NCBI RefSeq assembly: GCF_014203705.1
Contig: NZ_JACHJR010000001.1
Span: 3,100,001-3,164,000, forward strand
Reading direction: 5' to 3'
Length of the DNA stretch: 64,000 nt
DNA from: Kitasatospora gansuensis
GTDB taxonomy: Bacteria; Actinomycetota; Actinomycetes; Streptomycetales; Streptomycetaceae
Below the pieces are notes generated by a model that ran no database searches, had not been told where the DNA came from, and saw only the letters and a program-made list of their open reading frames with translations. Made by a program: the position numbers and the translations under genes. This document shows, piece after piece, positions 46,514-55,921 of this stretch (position 1 is the stretch's first letter; every line of letters begins with the position of its first letter).

Positions 46514-47791
46514 TCAGCCGGCGGCGTCGGCCAGCATCTTGAGCTGCTCGTAGGTCATGCCGCCCTGGTTCAGCAGCTTGATCTGGGCCTCGGGGATGCC
46601 CTTGGCCACCAGCTCCTTGACCTGGGCCGCGGTCAGCGGGGTCGCGGCGGTCTTGCCGCCGGTCGTCGCGCCGCCCTTGGCGCCCATCTTGCTGCCCATC
46701 ATCGAGGTGACGATCTCCTCGAAGTCGGACATGGCGAACTTGGTCGCACCCTCCGGCGCCTTCGGGGCCTCGGCCGCGTCCTTGCTGAAGGTCATCTTGA
46801 CCGGCAGGTGCGCCTCGGCCGGCAGCTTGCTGTCGATCTGGGCCAGGTCGAAGGAGAGCGCGGAGACCGAGCCGTCCTTGATGAAGACGTCCAGGCCGAC
46901 CTTCTTGTCCGGGATCTCGGTCGGGGCGGCGGAAGGCAGCTCGTCGCCCATGCCCGGGATGTCCTTGAGCACCGGCCGGATGCTCTTCAGCAGGTCGTCC
47001 GCGAGGGCCTTGGCCGGAGCGGAGACGTAGACGTGGTCGGCGCCGTCCTGCTTGCCCTTGTCCTCGAAGGTGACGTTGCGGGAGAGGACGTCCTTGACGG
47101 TGTTCACCAGGCCGGAGGCGACCTTCGGGTCGACCGACGGGGCGGCCGAGGCGGCGCCCTTCTTGGCGCCGGCGGCCTTGGTGGCCTGGTCGGCGAACTC
47201 CTTGAGGGTCTTGCCCTCGATGGAGATCCACTTGCCGGAGACGGCGTCCTGGACCACCTTCGGGAAGGCCCCGGCGGCGCTCTTGAGCTCACCGGCGTCC
47301 TCGCCGGCCAGCTGGGCGATGCTGTCGACGTCGGCCTTCACGTAGAAGTTGCCGTCGACCCAGCGCAGCTCGGCGTAGCTCTTGCCGCTCTTGCCGGACA
47401 GCGCGTACGAGACGTCGAAGCCGGGGTCCTGGCCGAGCGAGTTGAGCGGGTCGGCGCCGGACTGGGCGTTCTTGAAGGCCTCGATGTCCTTGAGCGGCTT
47501 GTCCGCGCTGATCGCGACCGAGATCTTCAGCTCGGCCATCAGCTCGGCGGCCTTGCGCTCCATCGGCTTGCCCTTGGAGCTGGCGAGCTTGTCGAACGCG
47601 ATGATCTCGTCGGCCGTCGCCCCGAAGGAGAGCTCGGCCTTGAAGGTCTTGCTGTCCTCGAGGTTGCCGAACGCGTCGGAGACCTTCTCGGCGGCGGACA
47701 GCTGCTTGACGGTGCCGCAGGCGGCGAGGCCGGTGGCGAGGACGACGGTGCAGGCGGTAGCGGCGACGGCCCCCCGGACCGTGCGGCGCAT
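46514..47791 (-). CDS. Secreted lipoprotein, LppX/LprG-like size
   Basis: 425 residues. Signal peptide with lipobox LATGLAAC at about 18-25 (lipidated Cys25), then a Lys/Asp-rich soluble region with repeated Ala/Lys stretches (TKAAGAKKGAASAAP). The C terminus has a helical repeat (LTAAQVKELVAKGIPEAQIKLLNQGGMTYEQLKML) that may bind another protein. Family not certain; similar Streptomyces lipoproteins have unknown function. Confidence 0.75.
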   Translation of the reverse strand: MRRTVRGAVAATACTVVLATGLAACGTVKQLSAAEKVSDAFGNLEDSKTFKAELSFGATADEIIAFDKLASSKGKPMERKAAELMAELKISVAISADKPLKDIEAFKNAQSGADPLNSLGQDPGFDVSYALSGKSGKSYAELRWVDGNFYVKADVDSIAQLAGEDAGELKSAAGAFPKVVQDAVSGKWISIEGKTLKEFADQATKAAGAKKGAASAAPSVDPKVASGLVNTVKDVLSRNVTFEDKGKQDGADHVYVSAPAKALADDLLKSIRPVLKDIPGMGDELPSAAPTEIPDKKVGLDVFIKDGSVSALSFDLAQIDSKLPAEAHLPVKMTFSKDAAEAPKAPEGATKFAMSDFEEIVTSMMGSKMGAKGGATTGGKTAATPLTAAQVKELVAKGIPEAQIKLLNQGGMTYEQLKMLADAAG

Positions 47792-47906
47792 GGTGGTGTT
47801 GATGGTGCTCTCCCCCAGAGGCTGCGCCCTGGTGCCGTGTTACAACCGGGGCGACGAGGTTTGGCTGCTCGTGGATACGTCCCCAGACAAGCAGCTTTCA
47901 CCCGCC

Positions 47907-47952
47907 GGGGCACCCCGATTTCACCGGTCGTGGCGGAATCGGGACGTGCCCC
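47907..47952 (-). terminator. Probable terminator of the L,D-transpeptidase gene
   Basis: GGGGCA-c-CCCGATT pairs with AATCGGG-acg-TGCCCC across a 16-base loop, about 40 bp past the minus-strand stop. Confidence 0.55.
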
Positions 47953-47992
47953 CTAACTTATCCGGTTCTTATGACAAGTCAGACACCCGGGG

Positions 47993-49237
47993 TCAGACCG
48001 CGCTGCCCGCCCGCCAGGTCGCCCAGTCCATGTTCCAGCCGTTCAGGCCGTTCGACGGATCCACCGTCTTGTCACCGGAGTTGATCACCTCGACCACGTC
48101 GCCCACGATCGAACTCGCGTAGAACTTGGCCCCGTTGGTGTTCGGATCCGAAGCACCCTTGGCATCCTTGAGCGCGATGCAGCCGTGGCTGGTGTTGGCG
48201 TTACCGAACTGCGAGTCGGGCGACCAGTAGTTGCCGTGGATGAAGGTGCCCGAGGTGGTCAGCCGCTGCGCGTGCGGGACGTCCGGGATGTTGTACTCGT
48301 CGCCCAGGCCGACCGTCGCGGAGTCCATCTTGGTCTGCTGGTACTGCTCGGAGATGACCAGCTTGCCGGCCCAGGTCTTGTGCTCGGGGGCACCGCCGAT
48401 GATCGGGTAGGTCGCGGTGACCTGGCCATCGGTGGTGACCGTGAGGGTGTCGGCGGAGAGGTCGGCCACGCTGGTCTGACTGCGGCCGACGGTGAAGTTC
48501 ACGTCCTTGGACTGGGTGCCGTAGACGCCCTTGGCGCCCTCCACGTCCTTCAGCCGGAGCTGCAGGGTGACCTTGGTGCCCTTCGCCCAGTACTGCTCCG
48601 GCCGGAAGTCCAGCCGGGTGCTGGAGAACCAGTGGCCGACGATCTCGACGCCCGGCTGCGCGGTCACCGTGATCGCCTGCTGGACGGCCTTCCGGTTGGT
48701 GACCGGCTTGTTGAAGTTGATCGAGACCGGCATGCCCACCCCGACGGTCGCGCCGTTCTCCGGGGTGAAGTAGCCGATGAAGGTGTTGGCCGGGGAGGCG
48801 GTGCCGAACTTGGTGTTGGCGTCCGCCTCCAGCTTGTCCGCGTCCGTCGCGACGGCCGCCACGGTGTACTTGGTGCCGCTGGTGAGCGGCCCGGTGGAGG
48901 CCCAGCTCGTCGCGTCGGCGGCGAGCTGCCCGGGTATCTCCTTGCCGTCCTCGCCGGTGAGCTTGACCGAGCCGAGCTTCCCGTCGACGACGGTGACCTT
49001 GACCGGGTCGGTGAAGGAGGCGTCCGTCACACCGTCCGCCGGGCTCACCGTGATCTTCGCGACCGAGGTCTTCGGCGAGCTGCTCGCGCCGCTGGCGGCA
49101 CCGCCGCCACCGCCCTTGTCGGAGTCGCCGCTGCAGGCCGCCAGCAGGAGCACCGGCGCGCCCAGCAGGCCGCCCAGCACTCCACGTCGGGTCCAGCTGC
49201 CGCCGGGGCTGGGGCGCTGCTCTTCGGCTGACGTCAC
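47993..49237 (-). CDS. L,D-transpeptidase lipoprotein with Ig-like domains
   Basis: Cross-links peptidoglycan 3-3 bridges. 414 residues: twin-arginine lipoprotein signal ([14 protein letters not shown], lipidated Cys35), two bacterial Ig-like domains (about 60-150 and 155-250) and a YkuD catalytic domain ending with HGNYW and the Cys motif SHGCIALKD near 345-355. This order matches actinobacterial Ldt proteins such as LdtMt2. GTG start. Confidence 0.93.
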   Translation of the reverse strand: MTSAEEQRPSPGGSWTRRGVLGGLLGAPVLLLAACSGDSDKGGGGGAASGASSSPKTSVAKITVSPADGVTDASFTDPVKVTVVDGKLGSVKLTGEDGKEIPGQLAADATSWASTGPLTSGTKYTVAAVATDADKLEADANTKFGTASPANTFIGYFTPENGATVGVGMPVSINFNKPVTNRKAVQQAITVTAQPGVEIVGHWFSSTRLDFRPEQYWAKGTKVTLQLRLKDVEGAKGVYGTQSKDVNFTVGRSQTSVADLSADTLTVTTDGQVTATYPIIGGAPEHKTWAGKLVISEQYQQTKMDSATVGLGDEYNIPDVPHAQRLTTSGTFIHGNYWSPDSQFGNANTSHGCIALKDAKGASDPNTNGAKFYASSIVGDVVEVINSGDKTVDPSNGLNGWNMDWATWRAGSAV

Positions 49238-49361
49238 GGTGGGTCTCCCTGCTCTTCACCTGCGGGCGTTACGGATACAAACAACGCAATCCAGGACGAA
49301 CCGGTTCCGTCACCAAACGGTTGAGATCGTATGAGACTACTGAAGATGCCGCCATAACGGA

Positions 49362-49399
49362 CGAATCGCCCGCCCGGAGGAGTCCGGACGGGCGATTCG
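49362..49399. terminator. Hairpin terminator of the 111-residue protein gene
   Basis: CGAATCGCCCG and its complement around a 16-base GC loop, 18 bp past the stop on the minus strand. Confidence 0.8.
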
Positions 49400-49417
49400 G
49401 TGGTGCGAGGGGGCGGA

Positions 49418-49753
49418 CTACTCGGCCGGCTCGACGGAGTACTCGTCCCAGTTCTCGTCCGTCGGGTCGAACTCGGTCTGGGCGGACTCCCAGGTGGCCG
49501 AGGTCAGCTCGATGCCCGGCACCTCGCCGAGCAGCGCGACCGGGTCGATGAAGTGCGCGAGCGAACCGGACGGGTCCACCTCGATCGCCTCCACCGACTG
49601 GGTGCGCTCCTCGTCGTCCAGGTACTCGTCGCTCTGGACCTGGGCCAGGGCGGCGGCCTTCAGGGCCTGCTCGTCGGTGATCTCGGCGATGATCTCGATG
49701 CTGAGGCGTACGTAACGCGGGGCGTCCTGCTCGGGCAGGTCAGTGCTGGTCAT
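49418..49753 (-). CDS. Conserved hypothetical acidic protein
   Basis: 111 residues, strongly acidic, with no membrane segment. It begins MTSTDLPEQDAPRYVRLSIE and ends in an acidic tail (FDPTDENWDEYSVEPAE). The ATG has no clear ribosome-binding site, so a leaderless transcript is possible. Tandem hairpins lie upstream. No family is recognised. Confidence 0.6.
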   Translation of the reverse strand: MTSTDLPEQDAPRYVRLSIEIIAEITDEQALKAAALAQVQSDEYLDDEERTQSVEAIEVDPSGSLAHFIDPVALLGEVPGIELTSATWESAQTEFDPTDENWDEYSVEPAE

Positions 49754-49796
49754 GTGTGCGAGCGTAGGCGAGTCGCGCCGCTCCCGGAAAACAGGG

Positions 49797-49871
49797 AGGG
49801 CCGGCCCCCGGAAACCGGGGACCGGCCCTGCCGTCTCCGTCGGACTCCCCCACCCGGGAGTCACGGAGACG
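49797..49871 (-). other. Two tandem hairpins in a 434-bp gap
   Basis: AGGGCCGG-c-CCCCGG with an AAA loop (49797-49829) and CGTCTCCGT...ACTCCC paired with GGGAGT-c-ACGGAGACG (49832-49871) are adjacent. They may be a terminator pair behind cbs, a leader structure of the 111-residue gene or a small RNA. In the rest of the gap (49754-50187) I see only short, unconvincing reading frames, one of 40 codons starting near 50080 on the minus strand. Confidence 0.45.
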
Positions 49872-50187
49872 CGCCTCGCGGCGCGGTAGGTGCCGCAGGA
49901 GCCGCCGCACCCTGACTCCGGTCGAGACCGTTGCCAGGGGCGGGACGACGGCAGCCCCTACGGGCGGACACGGTGGGCCGGGTCAGGGCCGACCGACGTG
50001 TCCGTGGTGACCGCGGTGCCGGGGAGCCGCTCCCGACTGTTGCTGTCACCATGCTCGGCGTCTTGCCGTGAGACATACATTGCCCGAGCCGTGTTAACCG
50101 CGTGATGCGCGGAGGTGACGCCGGTGTACCACTTCGTCGGAAGACGAATCCTCACAGCTCAGACACACCAGGCGGCCTGACGACGGG

Positions 50188-51588
50188 TCAGTGACCGGCC
50201 CGGCTGGCCAGGAAGGCCAGCAGGTCGTGGCTGGTCACGATGCCCTGCGGCTTGCCCTCGACCAGCACCACGGCGGCGTCGTCCTTCTCCAGTACGGTCA
50301 TCAGACTGGTGACCGTCTCGCCGGAGCCGACCACCGGCAGCGGCTTGGACATCACGCTCTCCAGGCTGTCGGTGAGCGCGATCCGCTGGGTGAACAGGCC
50401 CTCCAGCAGCTCCCGCTCGACCACCGAGCCGATCACCTCACCCGCCATGATGTCGGGGTGCCCGGCGCCCGGGGAGACCACCGGCATCTGCGAGACGCCG
50501 AAGTCCCGCAGCACCCGGACGGCCTCGGCGACCGTCTCGCTCGGGTGCATGTGGACGAACTGCGGGATGCCCCCGTGCTCGATCGCGTCCTTGCGGGCCA
50601 GCACCTCGCCGATGTGCGCCTCGTCGGTCCCGGACGGCAGGAAGCCGTAGTCGGCCATCCAGTCGTCGTTGAAGATCTTCGACAGGTAGCCGCGGCCGCC
50701 GTCGGGCAGGATCACCACGACCACGTCGTCCGGGCCGAGCTGCTTGGCCACCTCCAGCGCGGCCACCACGGCCATCCCGCAGGAGCCGCCGACCAGCAGG
50801 CCCTCCTCCTTGGCGAGGCGGCGGGTCATCTGGAACGAGTCCTTGTCGGAGACCGCGACGATCCCGTCCGCCACGTTCCGGTCGTAGGCGGTCGGCCAGA
50901 AGTCCTCGCCGACGCCCTCGACCAGGTACGGGCGGCCGGTGCCGCCGGAGTAGACCGAGCCCTCGGGGTCGGCGCCGATCACCTTGACCGCGCCGCCGGA
51001 GACCTCCTTGAGGTAGCCGCCGGTGCCGGAGATGGTGCCGCCGGTGCCGACGCCGGCGACCAGGTGGGTGATCTTCCCCTCGGTCTGCTCCCAGAGCTCG
51101 GGGCCGGTCGAGTGGTAGTGCGAGGCCGGGTTGTCCGGGTTGGAGTACTGGTCCGGCTTCCAGGCGTTCGGGGTCTCCCGGACCAGGCGGTCGGAGACGT
51201 TGTAATAGGAGTCCGGGTGCTCGGGGGCGACCGCGGTCGGACAGACCACCACCTCGGCGCCGTAGGCCCGGAGCGTGTTGATCTTGTCGGTGGAGACCTT
51301 GTCCGGACAGACGAAGATGCAGTGGTAGCCCTTCTGCTGGGCCACGATCGCCAGACCGACACCGGTGTTGCCCGAGGTGGGCTCGACGATCGTGCCGCCC
51401 GGCTTGAGGGCGCCGGACGCCTCGGCGGCCTCGATCATGCGCATCGCGATGCGGTCCTTGATCGACCCCCCGGGGTTGAAGTACTCGACCTTCGCCAGCA
51501 CGGTGGCGCTGATCCCCTCGGTGACCTTGTTGAGCTTCACCAGAGGTGTGTTGCCGACCAGGTCGATGATCGAATTGTGGTACCGCAC
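50188..51588 (-). CDS. cbs: Cystathionine beta-synthase
   Basis: Condenses serine and homocysteine to cystathionine, first step of reverse transsulfuration. 466 residues: fold-type II PLP domain with Lys44 in GGSIKDR, SGNTGVG and the GVGTGGTISGTGG phosphate loop, then two CBS domains at about 345-466. No haem-binding N terminus as in animal enzymes. GTG start with GGGAGG 6 bp upstream. It complements metB in the same window. Confidence 0.93.
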   Translation of the reverse strand: MRYHNSIIDLVGNTPLVKLNKVTEGISATVLAKVEYFNPGGSIKDRIAMRMIEAAEASGALKPGGTIVEPTSGNTGVGLAIVAQQKGYHCIFVCPDKVSTDKINTLRAYGAEVVVCPTAVAPEHPDSYYNVSDRLVRETPNAWKPDQYSNPDNPASHYHSTGPELWEQTEGKITHLVAGVGTGGTISGTGGYLKEVSGGAVKVIGADPEGSVYSGGTGRPYLVEGVGEDFWPTAYDRNVADGIVAVSDKDSFQMTRRLAKEEGLLVGGSCGMAVVAALEVAKQLGPDDVVVVILPDGGRGYLSKIFNDDWMADYGFLPSGTDEAHIGEVLARKDAIEHGGIPQFVHMHPSETVAEAVRVLRDFGVSQMPVVSPGAGHPDIMAGEVIGSVVERELLEGLFTQRIALTDSLESVMSKPLPVVGSGETVTSLMTVLEKDDAAVVLVEGKPQGIVTSHDLLAFLASRAGH

Positions 51589-51817
51589 GGGGGTCCTCCC
51601 GGTCTGGGGCACTACGACAGTTATGGGTACTTCAAAGCCTAGGGCGTCTCAAGGGGTGGACGTGCACCCACGGGGCGTCCGATTCGACCGGTTCCCTTCC
51701 CGCACGTTCACCCACCGGATGGACGATCCGCCCCGATAGGCCCCCGGATCGGTGGGTACCTAACAGGAACAGAGCACTGGCGGCGCCCCGGGAGGGGCCA
51801 GGTGAAGGGGGACCGGG

Positions 51818-52876
51818 GTGGCAGCGTCAGAGGTGTCACGGGCCCGGGTGGCCCGGAAGATCGCCACGGCGGCCGCGTACGGGGGCGGCGGTCTCGGTCT
51901 GCTCGGGGTCGGGCTGATCGGCCTGCTGGTGACCGAGAGCAAGCTGGCGGTCCGCGCGGTCGGCCTGCTGGAGGGCGACCCGCCGCCCGCGGACGGGGTG
52001 TACGGGGCGGCCTTCGCCGACCCCGCGAGCGACCAGCCGCCGCTGGTGCTCGCCTTCCTGGGTGACTCGACGGCGGCCGGGCTCGGCGTGACCAAGGGCG
52101 AGGAGACCCCCGGCGCGCTGCTGGCCACCGGGCTCGCCTCGGTGGCCGAGCGCCGGGTCAGGCTGGTGAACGTGGCCCGGTCCGGCGCGCAGTCCGTCGA
52201 GCTGGCCGGCCAGCTCGAGCTGGCCCTGCCGCACCGCCCCGAACTGGCCGTGATCATCGTCGGCGCCAACGACGTGACCAAGCACACCGCCGCCCCGGTG
52301 GCGGTCCGTCAACTCGGCGAGACCGTACGGGCGTTGCGGGCGGCCGGCTGCCAGGTGGTGGTCGGCACCTGCCCGGATCTGGGCACCATCAAGCCGGTCC
52401 GGCCGCCGCTGCGCTGGGTGGCCAGGCGGCTCAGCCGGCAGCTGGCGACCGCCCAGACCATCGCGGTGGTGGAGCAGGGCGGCCGGACGGTGTCGCTCGG
52501 CTCGCTGCTCGGCCCGGAGTTCGCGGCCCGCCCGGAAATGTTCGCGGCCGACCGCTACCACCCGTCCGCGCAAGGCTACGCGACCGCCGCGATGGCACTG
52601 CTGCCCTCGCTCTGCGCCGCGCTGGACCTCTGGCCGGAGGAGTCGGGCCCGCGGATCGAGGCCGAGCAGGTGCTGCCGATGGCGGTCGCGGCGGCCGCGG
52701 CGGCCGGGCGGTCCGGCACCGAGGTGGCCGCCGCCGAGCGGCTCGGCGACCTCGGCCGCCGCTGGGCGCAGGTCAAACTGCGGCTGCGACTCGGCCTGCC
52801 GGACAGCTCCGAGAGCGTCCCCGAGGCGGGGTCGGCGAACTCACACACGGGAACGGGTGACGTCCGGGCTACTTAG
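51818..52876 (+). CDS. SGNH/GDSL hydrolase, membrane-anchored
   Basis: 352 residues: N-terminal membrane helix (about 18-38), then an SGNH domain with block I FLGDSTAAG (catalytic Ser84), IIVGANDVT (block III Asn) and DRYHPSAQGY (catalytic Asp/His near 245-250). It should be an extracytoplasmic esterase or lipase. The tail after about residue 280 is Ala/Arg-rich. The GTG is preceded by AAGGGGGA. It is divergent from cbs and followed by the thiolase gene after 88 bp. Confidence 0.88.
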   Translation: MAASEVSRARVARKIATAAAYGGGGLGLLGVGLIGLLVTESKLAVRAVGLLEGDPPPADGVYGAAFADPASDQPPLVLAFLGDSTAAGLGVTKGEETPGALLATGLASVAERRVRLVNVARSGAQSVELAGQLELALPHRPELAVIIVGANDVTKHTAAPVAVRQLGETVRALRAAGCQVVVGTCPDLGTIKPVRPPLRWVARRLSRQLATAQTIAVVEQGGRTVSLGSLLGPEFAARPEMFAADRYHPSAQGYATAAMALLPSLCAALDLWPEESGPRIEAEQVLPMAVAAAAAAGRSGTEVAAAERLGDLGRRWAQVKLRLRLGLPDSSESVPEAGSANSHTGTGDVRAT

Positions 52877-52964
52877 CGGTAACTTTCCTCCCGGGCTGCC
52901 CGCTTGACCCGGAGTACGGTCATAAGTGAACGCCCACTAGCCCGGACACCCAGAGGAGCCCGCC

Positions 52965-54185
52965 ATGCCCGAAGCCGTCATCGTCAGCGCCGCCCGTTCG
53001 CCGATCGGCCGGGCCTTCAAGGGCTCCCTCAAGGACATCCGGCCGGACGACCTGACCGCGCAGATCATCGGCGCCGCGCTGGCCAAGCTCCCCGAGCTGG
53101 ACCCGCGCGACATCGAGGACCTGATGCTCGGCTGCGGCCTGCCCGGCGGCGAGCAGGGCCACAACCTGGCCCGGATCATCGCGGTCCAGATGGGCATGGA
53201 CTACCTGCCCGGCGCCACCATCACCCGGTACTGCTCCTCCTCGCTGCAGACCACCCGGATGGCACTGCACGCGATCAAGGCGGGCGAGGGCGACATCTTC
53301 ATCTCGGCCGGCGTCGAGACCGTCTCGCGCAGCATCAACGGCACCTCGGACGGCATGCCGGGCACCCAGAACCCGCTGTTCGGCGACGCGGTGGCGCGGA
53401 CCGCCGACCGGGCCGCCAAGGGCGGCGGCGAGTGGCACGACCCGCGCGAGGACGGCCTGCTGCCGGACGCGTACATCGCGATGGGCCAGACCGCCGAGAA
53501 CCTGGCCGCGCTCAAGGGCATCACCCGGGCCGAGCAGGACGAGTTCGGGGTCCGCTCGCAGAACCTGGCCGAGGCCGCCATCAAGTCCGGCTTCTGGGCC
53601 CGCGAGATCACCCCCGTCACGCTGCCCGACGGCACCGTGGTGAGCACCGACGACGGCCCGCGCGCCGGGGTCACCCTGGACGCGGTCTCCGGCCTGAAGC
53701 CGGTGTTCCGCCCGGACGGCACCGTTACCGCCGGTAACTGCTGCCCGCTGAACGACGGCGCCGCCGCCCTGGTGATCATGTCCGACACCAAGGCCCGCGA
53801 GCTCGGCCTGACCCCGCTCGCCCGGGTGGTCTCCACCGGGGTCAGCGGCCTCTCCCCCGAGATCATGGGCTACGGCCCGGTCGAGGCCAGCCGCCAGGCG
53901 CTCAAGCGGGCCGGGCTGACCATCGACGACATCGACCTGGTGGAGATCAACGAGGCCTTCGCGGCCCAGGTCATCCCGTCCTACCGGGACTTGGGCATCC
54001 CGCTGGAGAAGCTGAACGTGAACGGCGGCGCGATCGCGGTCGGCCACCCGTTCGGCATGACCGGTGCCCGCCTCACCACCACCCTGATCAACTCGCTGCA
54101 GTGGCACGACAAGCAGTTCGGTCTGGAGACCATGTGCGTCGGCGGCGGCCAGGGCATGGCGATGGTGATCGAGCGACTCAGCTGA
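52965..54185 (+). CDS. Thiolase (acetyl-CoA C-acetyltransferase)
   Basis: 406 residues. Nucleophile Cys90 ([10 protein letters not shown]), His in the [11 protein letters not shown] motif and the second catalytic Cys in [12 protein letters not shown] form the thiolase site. It could act in fatty-acid beta-oxidation (FadA) or acetoacetyl-CoA formation. No partner FadB is nearby, so a stand-alone biosynthetic role is possible. AGAGGAG lies before the ATG. Confidence 0.92.
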   Translation: MPEAVIVSAARSPIGRAFKGSLKDIRPDDLTAQIIGAALAKLPELDPRDIEDLMLGCGLPGGEQGHNLARIIAVQMGMDYLPGATITRYCSSSLQTTRMALHAIKAGEGDIFISAGVETVSRSINGTSDGMPGTQNPLFGDAVARTADRAAKGGGEWHDPREDGLLPDAYIAMGQTAENLAALKGITRAEQDEFGVRSQNLAEAAIKSGFWAREITPVTLPDGTVVSTDDGPRAGVTLDAVSGLKPVFRPDGTVTAGNCCPLNDGAAALVIMSDTKARELGLTPLARVVSTGVSGLSPEIMGYGPVEASRQALKRAGLTIDDIDLVEINEAFAAQVIPSYRDLGIPLEKLNVNGGAIAVGHPFGMTGARLTTTLINSLQWHDKQFGLETMCVGGGQGMAMVIERLS

Positions 54186-54234
54186 GTGACCGAGCGGGTC
54201 TGAACCACCCGTTCGGAGTGACCCTGTGTGACTG

Positions 54235-54269
54235 AGGGCCGGATCACATCGCGATCGTGATCCGGCCCT
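54235..54269 (+). terminator. Hairpin terminator of the thiolase gene
   Basis: AGGGCCGGATCAC pairs perfectly with GTGATCCGGCCCT around a 9-base loop, 49 bp after the stop. Confidence 0.85.
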
Positions 54270-54465
54270 CCGCATGCCCTTTCCGGCCCGTTTTGTCGAC
54301 GCCCCGAAGTCGGTCAACTCCGCTGCGTAGAACGGCACTACCTAACAATTTGAGGACAAGGCAGAAAGTCCCGGACAAATCGGACATCTGCCACTGCAGT
54401 AACTCGCCCCCATGCGGCAGTGTGGAGACGTAACCCCGTTCCGCTCCTCGCTAGGAGTACGTTCC

Positions 54466-55428
54466 GTGAGCGCCGTGTACATCTCCCTGCTGCTGGTCCT
54501 GATCGCCCTCTGCACCGCTGTGTTGCTGCAGCTGCGCAGCCTGACCCGTCGGCTCGCCGTCCCGTCCGAAACCTCAACTGCCGCCGCCCCGGCACCGGTT
54601 GACGAAGCCGTGATCCGCCGTGCGGTCAACGAGGCGCTGGCCGCCGACCGTGAGCGGGAGATAGCCGAGGCCCGGGCGTTCTGGGCCGAGCAGGAGGCCA
54701 GGGCGGCCGAGGACGCCCCGCTCTTCGACTCCCCCTTCACCAGCGCCGGGCTGAGCGCTGCCGAGGAGTGGCCGCTGTTCTTCCCGCGGCCGACCGGCCC
54801 GCAGGACGCGGCCGACCACTCCGGCACGATGGACCCGGAGTTCGGCGAGGCGCTGCGCTCCGCGTTGGAGGACCTGATCAACGAGGACGGCGGCACCCCG
54901 GCCCGCCCGGCCTCCGCCGGCCACCCCTCCGCCGGTCACCCCTCGGGCGGCCACCCCGCCGGCGCCGGTGAGACCGGCGAGGCCCGCGCCCGCCGCGAGG
55001 CCGACCTGCTGGCCACCGGCCTGGAGGCCGGACTGCTCGACACCGAGCCCGCCCAGGGCGCCGAGCCGGTGGCCGCGCCCGACCCGCGCCGGCACCCCTC
55101 GCACCCCGACTTCGTACCGAGCCAGGCACCGTCCCGCGAGTGGACCGACACCCGGCTGGCCTCGCTGGCCGAGGAGGCCGTCGCGCTCACCGACGTCCGG
55201 CCCGGCCCGCTCGGCACCCTGGACGTGTACGCCTTCGCCGACGGCACCACGCTCTGCGTCGCCCCCGGTGACCGGGAGGCGGCCTACCGGCTGATCGACG
55301 CCGTCCGGGCCGGTGAGGACGTCCGTCTGCTCGGCGGCTCGCGGTTCTCCGGCTCGTACTCGCTGACCTTCTCCACCGACGAGGAGACCGTCTACGTGCT
55401 GGCTGACCGGGTGGTCGCCAGCATCTGA
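54466..55428 (+). CDS. Hypothetical membrane-anchored protein with His/Pro/Gly repeats
   Basis: 320 residues. One N-terminal helix (YISLLLVLIALCTAVLLQL, about 4-22) is followed by a charged helical region, a low-complexity repeat (AGHPSAGHPSGGHPAG near 165-180) and a globular C-terminal domain of about 90 residues (LGTLDVYAFADGTTLCVAPGDREAAYRLIDAV...YVLADRVVAS). GTG start with GGAG 10 bp upstream. The His-rich repeat could bind metal. Family unknown. Confidence 0.7.
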   Translation: MSAVYISLLLVLIALCTAVLLQLRSLTRRLAVPSETSTAAAPAPVDEAVIRRAVNEALAADREREIAEARAFWAEQEARAAEDAPLFDSPFTSAGLSAAEEWPLFFPRPTGPQDAADHSGTMDPEFGEALRSALEDLINEDGGTPARPASAGHPSAGHPSGGHPAGAGETGEARARREADLLATGLEAGLLDTEPAQGAEPVAAPDPRRHPSHPDFVPSQAPSREWTDTRLASLAEEAVALTDVRPGPLGTLDVYAFADGTTLCVAPGDREAAYRLIDAVRAGEDVRLLGGSRFSGSYSLTFSTDEETVYVLADRVVASI

Positions 55429-55450
55429 TCCACCGCGTCCGATCCACCGC

Positions 55451-55500
55451 GCCGAAGGCCGGTCGAGTCCCTGGGGTTACCGACTCGACCGGCCTTCGGC
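55451..55500. terminator. Large bidirectional hairpin terminator
   Basis: A perfect 19-bp stem starting GCCGAAGGCCGG, 12-base loop, between convergent genes. Confidence 0.9.
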
Positions 55501-55514
55501 GTGCCCGGCCGTAC

Positions 55515-55832
55515 TCAGGCGGTCAGTTCGTCGACGCTGCGGACCTCGGCCGCCGCCTCGGCCAGCGTCGGGGCGTCCGCCACCGCCGCCAGCTCCCGCC
55601 CGGCGACCGCGAGTTGGTCCCCGGCCGCGAAGGCCCCGGCGTCCGGGAACGGGCGGTCCCGCTCCCCCGCCGCCGCCAGCGCCCGGCCGGCCAGCCGGGC
55701 CGCCAGCGCGTGCACGGCGGCGGCCCGGCTCGGGTACCCGGGCACCGGCCCGAGCAGCCGGCTCTGCGGCATCGAACGGAAGCGGTCGGCCAGCCGGTCC
55801 ACGGCGGTCAGCAAGGTCTGAGGGTCTGCCAT
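55515..55832 (-). CDS. Conserved hypothetical protein, Ala-rich
   Basis: 105 residues, alpha-helical and Ala/Arg-rich, starting MADPQTLLTAVDRLADRFRSMPQSRLLG. The sequence is consistent with a small soluble helical-bundle protein. No family is recognised. It is flanked by perfect hairpins on both sides, so it is transcribed alone. Confidence 0.6.
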   Translation of the reverse strand: MADPQTLLTAVDRLADRFRSMPQSRLLGPVPGYPSRAAAVHALAARLAGRALAAAGERDRPFPDAGAFAAGDQLAVAGRELAAVADAPTLAEAAAEVRSVDELTA

Positions 55833-55868
55833 GCCGCGAGCCTAGGGCCTCTCTTGCTGCGGAAACGC

Positions 55869-55906
55869 CGGAGGCGCGGCGGACCGGGTGGTCCGCCGCG
55901 CCTCCG
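55869..55906. terminator. Hairpin terminator
   Basis: CGGAGGCGCGGCGGACC pairs perfectly with its complement around a GGGT loop, 15 bp past the stop of the Bax1-I gene. Confidence 0.9.
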
Positions 55907-55921
55907 AAGTGCGGGTGGTGA

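Noticed and set aside
49861..50076. Short minus-strand frames of 40-71 codons between cbs and the 111-residue protein gene
   Set aside because: No ribosome-binding site and no recognisable family; two frames overlap and neither shows convincing codon use.
55851..55858. Start of a second 165-bp-type palindrome (AGGGCCTC near the 105-residue protein gene)
   Set aside because: Only 8 bases match the element end and there is no partner repeat.
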